5,391 nucleotides of DNA from Methanobacteriota archaeon (GCA_009936765.1 JAACDL010000129.1:1-5391); one strand, 5' to 3'. Positions 1 through 5,391 are shown, counted from the stretch's first letter. Notes: generated by a model not told the origin, from the letters alone. Translations and numbers: made by a program.

Positions 1-95
1 ATGGCATACTGGGTGCTGGAGGCAATGGCAAGCCCGGAGCAGGAGGTAATGGCATGCCTGGAGCGGGAGGCAATGGCATGCCCGGGGCTGGTGGC
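1..95. repeat. 24-base tandem repeat inside the Pro-rich coding tract
   Basis: Three full 24-base units occupy 12-35, 36-59 and 60-83, with a partial unit at 1-11 and another at 84-95. Differences between copies are a few substitutions, several at third codon positions of the minus-strand reading. Each unit encodes eight residues (PPAPGMPL-like), so copy number changes would keep the frame. Confidence 0.85.
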
Positions 96-166
96 GCAGG
101 CATAGGTGGCAAGCCTGGTGTAGTGGGTGATTTACTGCCAATCTTCCTCTTCTTACCGAGTCCCAT
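1..166 (-). CDS. Pro-rich repeat protein of unknown function, N-terminal part (runs off the left edge)
   Basis: Reading leftward from an ATG at 166, the frame stays open to the window edge for 55 codons. The first residues are strongly basic (MGLGKKRKIGSKSP). They are followed by a Pro/Ala/Gly/Leu/Met tract built from eight-residue units of the type PPAPGMPL, encoded by a 24-base tandem repeat. The start is well supported: GAGGTG lies six bases upstream and the gene continues the direction of the priS run. The segment looks like a disordered linker or tail in front of a domain outside the window; no domain or membrane segment is visible. The opposite strand is also open here, as a Gly-rich frame, but it has no start signal. 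Function cannot be assigned; the coding call is fairly secure, the role unknown. Confidence 0.72.
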   Translation of the reverse strand, partial: MGLGKKRKIGSKSPTTPGLPPMPAPPAPGMPLPPAPGMPLPPAPGLPLPPAPSMP

Positions 167-172
167 ACTATG

Positions 173-178
173 CACCTC
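173..178 (-). promoter_or_regulatory. Ribosome binding site of the Pro-rich gene
   Basis: GAGGTG on the minus strand sits six bases before the ATG at 166. This site decides both the strand and the start for the truncated Pro-rich gene, where the Gly-rich plus-strand frame would otherwise be an alternative. Confidence 0.75.
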
Positions 179-187
179 ATACTAGGT

Positions 188-203
188 GGGTAGTAATCTA
201 CCC
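188..203. other. Small inverted repeat between priS and the Pro-rich gene
   Basis: GGGTAG and CTACCC form a perfect six-base-pair stem around a four-base loop (TAAT on the plus strand). It lies ten bases upstream of the ribosome binding site of the Pro-rich gene, so in the transcript it could affect translation or RNA stability. No U-rich tract follows it, so a factor-independent terminator is not supported. Its function is inferred only from position. Confidence 0.4.
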
Positions 204-224
204 TTGAACATTCCCATTGTTAGA

Positions 225-241
225 ACCATACGAAGTATGGT
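225..241. other. Palindromic hairpin just after priS
   Basis: ACCATAC and GTATGGT form a perfect seven-base-pair stem with a three-base loop. It starts 12 bases beyond the priS stop codon in the minus direction. It could be a 3' end hairpin, an RNA processing site, or a DNA operator for the next gene. There is no T tract downstream, so I do not call it a terminator. Confidence 0.45.
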
Positions 242-252
242 ATTACAACCCA

Positions 253-1497
253 TTAGCATAGCCGAGCCCATCCCTTTAGAATTAAGAAAGTCGCACCTGC
301 TTCATGAATCTCAATTACATCGCCAATCGATGCATCTATGACTGTTTGATCGAATCTTGCTATAGCGTCATCAACTACCATTTCGACCTTTACCAATCCT
401 TGCCTAGACAAGGCTATTCCTTCGCTTAGACAATCGAATGGGTTTGAGCCATCGGGGTCCAATCTAGATAAGGGGAATTCGGTAACTCTCATACCACTCT
501 TCCCATGTAGTGAACCCGGCCATCTGATTTGCCTGCGTGTATCGATAGTTACTACTTCGTCAGTCTCACCTGCATTACCCAAAACAACGCTAGTATCTGC
601 ACGTATAAGATTCTGGAAAAGTAATGCGTGATTGTTCAATGCTGCAACCCTTCCGTCTAAAACGCGCCCTCTCCTGCTAGGTTCTTGCATTAATTCGGCC
701 AACTTGTCAACACTAGAGTTACCTCTTAATCCTTTCAAACCTTCGCGTTCCATCATATCTTTTAGCGCCGCAGTAGAGGTTTTCAGCAGTTTTGTATCCC
801 CTTCGTGTATTGCATCTAGTTTTTCAACGACTGATCTAATGCCTAAACCAACTCTTTTGGCCCATCCTGTAGCGTTTGGCTTTCTAGAGCGTTCTAACAA
901 ATCACTTACCTCAACACCTTCACCACGGATGTGACTTACAATCTCTCTACGAGATTCGGAACCCAAGTGAAAATATGAAGGGTCGCGGTAGTGTAAATGG
1001 AATCCCCTGTGACCGGAGAATGTAACTTGCAAGTGCTCTTCTTTAAATCCAAAATCCGGCTCTAAGAAATCATTCCACAGTGACCATGCTTGTTCTTGGA
1101 TTACTTCAATCATACCAGGAAAGTCCTTGTCGGTCACGCCGGGTAGATGATCACCGTCTAAATCGAAAATTAAGTCTGCACCTAGCCATTGTTTATCATC
1201 CATTTTCAATTCATGAGGTTTTTTCCAATAAGCTGTTGAATAGAAACAAGAATGTTGAGGCCTTTCACAAAGGAAGCGACGTACGCTATCCATGTCTGAA
1301 AACGCTTTGTGGCGTAGAGGCATACCTCCACCGAATGGGATGAACATCCATTCTCTAGTCCTTAGTCGCGGAGGAGTCCATAACTCTGCAGTACGATAGT
1401 ACTGTGTAAAGCGATGTGCGAACCTTGCCCAGCCTGAAATATTGCCACCTCGGTTGTAGGTGAACAGTGGAGACCTTTGAATCTTCACTCTTTCCAA
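253..1497 (-). CDS. priS: DNA primase small (catalytic) subunit PriS
   Basis: This is the catalytic subunit of the archaeo-eukaryotic primase, which with PriL makes primers for DNA replication. The 414-residue product shows the family motifs in order: the N-terminal 'REWMFIPFGGGMPLRH' segment (48-63); the metal-binding pair in FDLDGD (D112, D114); SGHRGFHLHY (161-170); and IDTRRQIRWPGSLHGKSGM (318-336), containing D319, the likely third carboxylate, and H331. Between D114 and SGHRGFH I see none of the clustered cysteines that form the zinc knuckle in many primases. The longest frame starts at a TTG (1497), 13 bases inside the upstream zinc-finger gene. An alternative GTG at 1488 makes a GTGA four-base overlap with that gene's stop codon and loses only three residues. 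Neither has a strong separate ribosome binding site, which suggests translational coupling. Identity is very secure; the exact start is not. Confidence 0.95.
   Translation of the reverse strand: MERVKIQRSPLFTYNRGGNISGWARFAHRFTQYYRTAELWTPPRLRTREWMFIPFGGGMPLRHKAFSDMDSVRRFLCERPQHSCFYSTAYWKKPHELKMDDKQWLGADLIFDLDGDHLPGVTDKDFPGMIEVIQEQAWSLWNDFLEPDFGFKEEHLQVTFSGHRGFHLHYRDPSYFHLGSESRREIVSHIRGEGVEVSDLLERSRKPNATGWAKRVGLGIRSVVEKLDAIHEGDTKLLKTSTAALKDMMEREGLKGLRGNSSVDKLAELMQEPSRRGRVLDGRVAALNNHALLFQNLIRADTSVVLGNAGETDEVVTIDTRRQIRWPGSLHGKSGMRVTEFPLSRLDPDGSNPFDCLSEGIALSRQGLVKVEMVVDDAIARFDQTVIDASIGDVIEIHEAGATFLILKGWARLC
1485..1497 (-). other. Overlap of the zinc-finger gene with the priS start
   Basis: The TGA of the zinc-finger gene (1487-1485) lies inside priS if priS begins at TTG 1497, a 13-base overlap. 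It forms GTGA, a four-base stop/start overlap, if priS begins at GTG 1488. A purine stretch, GGAAAGA, lies directly before the GTG. Either way the arrangement suggests coupled translation of the two products. Confidence 0.6.
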
Positions 1498-1766
1498 AAG
1501 CGAGTCTCGCGTTGAATCTCAACAGTTGCTGAATCCGCACCGGTTACTTCCACATAGTGCTCCCAGCAATAGTAATGCTTGTCGACAACCATTGCTTCTC
1601 CAAACGTAAGCCTAGTTCCGCAGGACTTACATCGCGGACCTAGTTCGCCGTTTGGCGTCTGTGCGAGTGGGATATGTTCGTGTGGCATGGTACTTACCCG
1701 ATGATGCGTAAAGGTTGAAGTCTTTGAATGTGGCGTACTAACTGAAGATTTTGTTTCCATTGCCAC
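1485..1766 (-). CDS. Small CxxC/CxxH zinc-finger-like protein upstream of priS
   Basis: The frame encodes up to 93 residues from a GTG at 1766 (ATG at 1760 is the third codon). The recognisable part is the C-terminal half, with C46, C49, C67 and H70 (CKSC, then YYCWEHY 17 residues later), spaced like a single zinc-binding unit or half of a LIM-type module. I do not recognise a named family. The first 26 residues are Ser/Thr/His-rich and look little like a folded domain, so an internal ATG at 1688 (MPHEHIPLAQ, 67 residues) is a credible true start. Neither start has a clear ribosome binding site. The stop codon overlaps the beginning of priS, so the two genes are very likely co-expressed. A nucleic-acid-related role is only a guess from that linkage. 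Confidence 0.72.
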   Translation of the reverse strand: MAMETKSSVSTPHSKTSTFTHHRVSTMPHEHIPLAQTPNGELGPRCKSCGTRLTFGEAMVVDKHYYCWEHYVEVTGADSATVEIQRETRFWKE

Positions 1767-1807
1767 ATAATGCTAGCAAGTCCAAAATACGACCAGTAAT
1801 CAATGAA

Positions 1808-2695
1808 TCACTCAGCAGGGGCTCCAATAAACTGTAATCCGTCGACATCGAAATTAGGATCAATCAGTCCTATCTTTTGACCTTCTTTCAAAAATAATCG
1901 GATTGATTCGCGACCTTCCGGTTTGTAATCGATTGTTCTATCATTGACATACATTGTGACAAATTCACGATTTGTATCGTCATCAATACCGCGCCCCCAT
2001 TTCTTTGCAAACTCTAATGCTACATCCGGATTGGCAATAGAATGTTCAATACTCATCTTGGTGTATAGAGTAACATCTTCCATTACATCTTGTCCTAGAT
2101 CTCTTCGTACTACATTTCCCCCAAGCGGCATAGGTAAGCCGCCCGTTTTGTCATTCCACCAGACGCCTAGATTTACCAGAACATCCAAGTCGTGCTCGGC
2201 ATATGTCAATTGACCTTCGTGAATAATTAGTCCTGAAACGTAGGTCCCATCAAGGATGCGAGGGATTATCTCATCAAATGGTACCACTTCGTACACCAAA
2301 TCTCCCCAGCAGAGTCGTATTCCCATGTATGCACTAGTTTTGAGACCAGGAACTGCAATAGGGTTCGATTTTGCAACTTCTTCTGTAATTCCATTTTTAG
2401 CTACAACCATTGGACCGTATCCTTCACCCATAGATGCTCCACAATTCATCAGAGCGTAATCCTCTGCTATGTCGGGGAATGCGTGAATGCTCACAGCGGA
2501 AACTTCCAATTCTTTCCTCATTGCTCGATGGTTCAGTGTCTCTATGTCCTGTAATTCGTGTACGAAGTTGTATCCAGGCGTGGCGAAGGCATTAGTTGTC
2601 ATAGCATGAAACATAAATGCGTCGTCTGGGTCAGGCGAGTGACCAATTCTAACAATCTTTTTTCCTTCTTCGTCTTCTGGTAATTTTGTATCCAT
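1808..2695 (-). CDS. MqnA/MqnD-family protein, 1,4-dihydroxy-6-naphthoate synthase-like
   Basis: The 295-residue product matches the MqnD branch of the periplasmic-binding-protein-like fold. MqnD converts cyclic de-hypoxanthine futalosine to 1,4-dihydroxy-6-naphthoate in menaquinone synthesis. Visible motifs are HSPDPDDAFMFHAM (19-32), DIETLNHRA (50-58), YGPMVV (93-98), IAVPGLKTSA (113-122), GLIIHEGQLTY (155-165, with H159 at the position of the catalytic His of MqnD) and GLPMPLGGNVVRR (186-198). The length fits the family and no signal peptide is present, which favours a cytoplasmic enzyme over a transporter binding protein. The first motif is SPDPDDAF rather than SPCPNDTF as in standard MqnD, so this may be a sister group with a different substrate. 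The ATG at 2695 has GAGGTG five bases upstream, overlapping the stop of the HMA-DUF4396 gene. No other menaquinone gene is visible. Family is secure, the precise reaction less so. Confidence 0.85.
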   Translation of the reverse strand: MDTKLPEDEEGKKIVRIGHSPDPDDAFMFHAMTTNAFATPGYNFVHELQDIETLNHRAMRKELEVSAVSIHAFPDIAEDYALMNCGASMGEGYGPMVVAKNGITEEVAKSNPIAVPGLKTSAYMGIRLCWGDLVYEVVPFDEIIPRILDGTYVSGLIIHEGQLTYAEHDLDVLVNLGVWWNDKTGGLPMPLGGNVVRRDLGQDVMEDVTLYTKMSIEHSIANPDVALEFAKKWGRGIDDDTNREFVTMYVNDRTIDYKPEGRESIRLFLKEGQKIGLIDPNFDVDGLQFIGAPAE

Positions 2696-2700
2696 AGTAA

Positions 2701-2706
2701 CACCTC
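2701..2706 (-). promoter_or_regulatory. Ribosome binding site of the MqnD-like gene, overlapping the upstream stop codon
   Basis: On the minus strand TGAGGTG contains both the TGA stop of the HMA-DUF4396 gene (2707-2705) and the GAGGTG site, with five bases to the ATG at 2695. This fixes the start of the MqnD-like gene and implies that the two genes share one transcript. Confidence 0.8.
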
Positions 2707-3364
2707 AGTGGCAAGCCCTGCCGAATTTCTTTAGCCTCCAATAATTGTATGGCCAAGGAGTGATAAAACCGACGAAAAGCATGATTGGAATAGCCCACCA
2801 AGTCAGCATTGCTCCGCCAGTCATTAGATAATCTGTAATATTCATAGATGATTCCATGGCAACCATGGAGATAAATGACATCCCTATAGCGACTTTGAAT
2901 CCTTCATACAGCCCCATTTGCTTGGACATAATTAATGTTTCAAGTGCAATTGAAGTCAATAAACCGTTGATTATTGCCAGGGTCATAATACTCAATGTAC
3001 TCCATCCAGAATCTGTGAAAACAAATTGGAATGCGGCAATAGTTCCAAAGTCACCAATTGAACATCCAATTAGGCACCACATCGTATTACGGGCAGATTG
3101 TTTCCAGACGCTTAAGTCGCTCCAATTAAAATCCAAGCCTAATCCGTCAACTGTATATCCTGAATTCCTAATAGCAGCAGAAATAAGATCTAGACTCGTT
3201 CCATTGGAATTGACAATTGCAGTAGAATCTTGATGGGACACCATGGCTGAGATAACACCTTCAATAGAAATTATTGCGTCGCGGACTGTATTTTCACAAG
3301 ACTTGCAAGTCATGCCGCCTACGTTGATAGTAGAGGTATCAGATATTGAGACACTACCGTCCAT
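2705..3364 (-). CDS. HMA domain fused to DUF4396 membrane domain
   Basis: The 219-residue protein has two parts. Residues about 12-74 are a heavy-metal-associated domain with the GGMTCKSC signature (C20, C23), the fold of copper chaperones and P-type ATPase N-termini, which binds Cu(I) or similar soft metals. Residues about 86-219 match DUF4396, a membrane domain of unknown function: SARNTMWCLIGCSIGDFG (90-107), SIALET (138-143), GMSFISMVAMESSMN (161-175), and the C-terminal PYNYWRLKK and final CH. Four hydrophobic helices are visible at roughly 93-116, 123-145, 156-176 and 185-203. Membrane Cys and Met residues (C97, C101, M162, M167, M170, M174) could help handle metal, but that is inference. 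The start at ATG 3364 is supported by GGAGG four bases upstream. It is first in the minus-strand run and is closely linked to the MqnD-like gene. A role in metal sensing or transport is plausible, not shown. Confidence 0.9.
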   Translation of the reverse strand: MDGSVSISDTSTINVGGMTCKSCENTVRDAIISIEGVISAMVSHQDSTAIVNSNGTSLDLISAAIRNSGYTVDGLGLDFNWSDLSVWKQSARNTMWCLIGCSIGDFGTIAAFQFVFTDSGWSTLSIMTLAIINGLLTSIALETLIMSKQMGLYEGFKVAIGMSFISMVAMESSMNITDYLMTGGAMLTWWAIPIMLFVGFITPWPYNYWRLKKFGRACH

Positions 3365-3368
3365 GTAT

Positions 3369-3373
3369 CCTCC
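3369..3373 (-). promoter_or_regulatory. Ribosome binding site of the HMA-DUF4396 gene
   Basis: GGAGG (within TTGGAGGATAC) on the minus strand lies four bases before ATG 3364. It is the strongest Shine-Dalgarno match in the window and indicates a leadered transcript beginning in the divergent promoter region. Confidence 0.8.
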
Positions 3374-3397
3374 AAAAGAATGGGGTTTTTGAATAGT

Positions 3398-3408
3398 GGT
3401 ATCATACC
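3398..3408. promoter_or_regulatory. 11-base palindrome, candidate operator in the divergent promoter region
   Basis: GGTATCATACC is a perfect five-base inverted repeat around one central base. It lies about 34 bases upstream of the HMA-DUF4396 start codon, near where transcription from the TATA-like element at 3425-3434 would begin. A repressor bound here could control the minus-strand genes. This is inferred from symmetry and position only; a chance palindrome of this size is possible. Confidence 0.35.
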
Positions 3409-3424
3409 TCGTAGAAATAACTGC

Positions 3425-3434
3425 ATTAAAATTT
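3425..3434 (-). promoter_or_regulatory. TATA-like element for the minus-strand run
   Basis: The minus strand reads AAATTTTAAT, about 60-70 bases upstream of the HMA-DUF4396 start codon. With the usual archaeal spacing of about 25 bases, transcription would begin near 3400-3405, leaving a leader of about 40 bases that contains the GGAGG site. It is an AT-rich match by eye, without a scored B-recognition element. Confidence 0.4.
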
Positions 3435-3444
3435 CAATTAGGCC

Positions 3445-3452
3445 AAAAATAT
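3445..3452 (+). promoter_or_regulatory. TATA-like element for the surface propeller gene
   Basis: AAAAATAT on the plus strand would place transcription start near 3473-3480. This would give a leader of about 20-28 bases to ATG 3501, or a nearly leaderless message for ATG 3483. It sits about 20 bases from the opposing element at 3425-3434, so the two promoters would be back to back. Confidence 0.4.
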
Positions 3453-3500
3453 GCGTATTCCTCCGTCAGACTTTCAAGGCTGATGGGTTGTACATCGAAC

Positions 3501-5391
3501 ATGCAGAGGGGCGGGGGTGTTGGAATCAAAATTTTGTTGATGCTCGCATTATTGCTTCTCATGCCGTTAGCGTCTGCAAACCCTACAGGGTTGACATACA
3601 TGGATTCGACATGGTCGAGTAATGATGCCGACGATGGGGATATAATTGCCCTGAACCCAAATAAAACAATTCTAGCATCATTCCATGATGATTCAGTAAT
3701 GCTGTTCAACTCTTCATCATTAGAAAAGTTTGCAACCTTTAGCATCAAGAGAGTTTCTGCACTAGAATTTTCACCAGATGGTGAATTATTAGCAGTAAAC
3801 AAAGGTTCTACAATTCAAAATCAAGAATCAATTAAATTGATTGATCTCCAATCTCTCTCAATACTAGAGGTGGGTGCACTTGCTGATGACAAAGCAACTG
3901 ACATTTCATGGAGCCCAAATAGTCAGGTATTAGCAGCTCCGGGGCCAGATGGAGATGTAGAATTATACAGGAGGGAAGACCTTTCATTAAAAACAACACT
4001 TGGCGGAGTGCACAATGTCGATGTAACTTGTATCGATTATAGTTCAGATGGAGAATATATCCTAACTGGTGATGAATCTGGAAGATATGCAATATGGGAT
4101 TCGCAAGGTGTACGGCAAGGAGATTACAGAGATTTTGGCCGACACCTATTAGATTGTAAATTCACACCCAATGGTTTAGATTATGTGCTTTTAGACGATA
4201 GAGGTGAAATATCTTCGAAATCAACAACTGGCTCTGATAAACTTACAATCAACGTCGATGGTGCAAATAAAATTATGTTCTCTGAATCGGGAACTAGAAT
4301 GCATGTTGTAGCCTACTCTGACGATTTTAAAGGATTACTAACATACGAGTACGATTCTTTTCTAATAGCAAAACGAACTACATTTTTCCATAAAGCAGAG
4401 GATGTCGAATTCAAAGAAGATTCCAATAGCAGATTACAATCACTATATGTTGCAGGAGGTACAGGTCAGATAGCAGTTTATCTGCGAGAAATCATACCAA
4501 TTGGATTTAACGAGCCCGGCGCGGACTTAGATGGAGATTTAGTCCCAGATAACCTTGATGATGACGATGATGGGGATGGAATAATTGATGATTGGGATGA
4601 TGTTTTCGGATGTGACGCTCCAGAAGGTACTCCTTGTTCACGATATCCAGACTTGGACAAGATAAGGAGCATAGAAATTAGTATTGGCAAGGATTTTGCG
4701 ATAACTGATACCATAACTCTACCTCCTGATGAATCAAGCAACATACGTAATCTAAGTAGAATGTCAATTGCTAAAGATCAAATCTTGAGTAAACATGAAA
4801 CTGAATTGTTTGCTGAATCGATGTGTGCAAATATCGACCATGGTGATGTAATTGATCAATGGATGGATTCGATTGTGTTGTCAAATGGTGAACTAGGTGA
4901 GGGGGTGGTGACATGCAAGGTTAATTCTGGAATGGAACTTGTTCAATCCGCAGATTTCACCACACAAATTTCATTCTCGATAATAACGACATTTTCATAT
5001 GAAAATGAAGTTGTATTCCCTGTGGAAATATCGCTGTCTGAACAAACACTACCTACAGATGGCTCTATCTCCTGGTTAGCTCCAGCACACCCAATAGCCG
5101 TAGAATTCAATGGAGATGGTGCAAAATCCCACAAAATACCTCTTTGGTGGAACGATGAGAATTTCGTACCAGTCATTATCGAAGAAGAAATTGTACCTGA
5201 AGCGACGTTATCAGAAAACCTGGTCAAATGGGCCTTAAATCCACTCGCACTCATACTATATGCAGGGATATTATCATTAGGATTACTATTATTGATTAGA
5301 CGTGATAATAAAATTGAAATCGACTTGGACTTAGAGGACATAGGAGAGGAAATGACCGGGAATGAAGATGGGGTTTCCGATGAAGACAATG
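3501..5391 (+). CDS. Secreted, membrane-anchored WD40-like propeller protein with Asp-rich calcium-type linker (3' end outside window)
   Basis: The frame is open for 630 codons to the window edge. A signal peptide (about 1-26: basic start, hydrophobic core, LASA before N27) indicates export. About seven WD40-like blades follow (roughly 35-335). The clearest are SALEFSPDGELLA (86-98), the DISWSPNSQVLAA blade (near 133), and VTCIDYSSDGEYILTGD (175-191) ending in AIWD. Residues 342-372 form an Asp-rich stretch (DLDGDLVPDNLDDDDDGDG, then IIDDWDD) like thrombospondin type-3 calcium repeats. C371 and C379 could form a disulfide. After a further extracellular region, one helix (about 578-599) is followed by RR and a very acidic cytoplasmic tail. 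I prefer ATG 3501 because it gives a compact signal peptide; ATG 3483 (MGCTSN added) is in frame. No strong ribosome binding site is seen for either. The gene is divergent from the metal-domain gene. A cell-surface binding or scaffold role is inferred. Confidence 0.88.
   Translation, partial: MQRGGGVGIKILLMLALLLLMPLASANPTGLTYMDSTWSSNDADDGDIIALNPNKTILASFHDDSVMLFNSSSLEKFATFSIKRVSALEFSPDGELLAVNKGSTIQNQESIKLIDLQSLSILEVGALADDKATDISWSPNSQVLAAPGPDGDVELYRREDLSLKTTLGGVHNVDVTCIDYSSDGEYILTGDESGRYAIWDSQGVRQGDYRDFGRHLLDCKFTPNGLDYVLLDDRGEISSKSTTGSDKLTINVDGANKIMFSESGTRMHVVAYSDDFKGLLTYEYDSFLIAKRTTFFHKAEDVEFKEDSNSRLQSLYVAGGTGQIAVYLREIIPIGFNEPGADLDGDLVPDNLDDDDDGDGIIDDWDDVFGCDAPEGTPCSRYPDLDKIRSIEISIGKDFAITDTITLPPDESSNIRNLSRMSIAKDQILSKHETELFAESMCANIDHGDVIDQWMDSIVLSNGELGEGVVTCKVNSGMELVQSADFTTQISFSIITTFSYENEVVFPVEISLSEQTLPTDGSISWLAPAHPIAVEFNGDGAKSHKIPLWWNDENFVPVIIEEEIVPEATLSENLVKWALNPLALILYAGILSLGLLLLIRRDNKIEIDLDLEDIGEEMTGNEDGVSDEDN

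Noticed and set aside
1..95. CRISPR array
   Set aside because: The 24-base units are directly adjacent without unique spacers and keep an open coding frame.
3..179. Plus-strand Gly-rich open frame (GAGGNGMP-type repeats)
   Set aside because: It is the complement of the Pro-rich minus-strand tract. It has no visible start or ribosome site, and its end after the repeats looks like random sequence, whereas the minus frame has GAGGTG correctly spaced before an ATG.
225..241. Factor-independent terminator for priS
   Set aside because: The stem is perfect but short, not GC-rich, and no T tract follows it on the minus strand.
632..934. Plus-strand open frame of about 100 codons inside priS
   Set aside because: It lies wholly antisense to the strongly conserved primase motifs and shows no recognisable domain.
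1808..2695. Reading the MqnD-like protein as a transporter substrate-binding lipoprotein
   Set aside because: It has no signal peptide or lipobox and carries the MqnD IHE and PLGG motifs; no permease or ATPase genes are adjacent.
3434..3802. Minus-strand open frame of about 120 codons across the start of the surface-protein gene
   Set aside because: It is antisense to the signal peptide and first propeller blades, has no start signal, and its product is Ser/Asn-rich without a domain.
4943..5389. Minus-strand Ser-rich open frame of about 150 codons
   Set aside because: It is antisense to the C-terminal ectodomain, membrane helix and acidic tail of the plus-strand gene; the serine richness comes from complementing Asp/Glu-rich codons.

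Overview
The window reads as a piece of an archaeal chromosome, most likely a marine euryarchaeon of the Poseidoniales (Marine Group II) or a close relative. Three things point there. One is an archaeo-eukaryotic type DNA primase small subunit. Another is strong Shine-Dalgarno sites combined with AT-rich TATA-like elements. The third is a secreted beta-propeller protein with an aspartate-rich calcium-repeat linker and a C-terminal membrane anchor, a style common in that group. The lineage is inferred from gene content, without any database comparison.

About two thirds of the window is a run of five genes on the minus strand. In transcription order (right to left) they are: a fusion of a heavy-metal-associated (HMA) domain with a DUF4396 membrane domain (3364-2705); an MqnA/MqnD-family protein resembling 1,4-dihydroxy-6-naphthoate synthase of the futalosine menaquinone route (2695-1808); a small CxxC/CxxH zinc-finger-like protein (to 1485); priS, the catalytic subunit of DNA primase (to 253); and the start of a protein with a basic N-terminus and a Pro-rich repeat tract, cut by the left window edge (166-1). 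The first two genes are tightly coupled, because the ribosome binding site of the second overlaps the stop codon of the first. The zinc-finger gene and priS overlap directly. An 86-base gap with two small hairpins separates priS from the Pro-rich gene.

The right third (3501-5391) is one long plus-strand gene, still open at the window edge. It encodes a signal peptide, about seven WD40-like propeller blades, a thrombospondin-type-3-like Asp-rich segment, a second extracellular region, one membrane helix and an acidic cytoplasmic tail. It is transcribed divergently from the HMA-DUF4396 gene. The 136-base region between the two start codons carries two back-to-back TATA-like elements and an 11-base palindrome.

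The genes do not form one obvious pathway. The primase belongs to replication, the MqnD-like and HMA-DUF4396 proteins suggest quinone and metal/membrane functions, and the propeller protein is a cell-surface protein. I see no mobile element, CRISPR array, rRNA or tRNA, and no convincing evidence of a new defence or mobile system.
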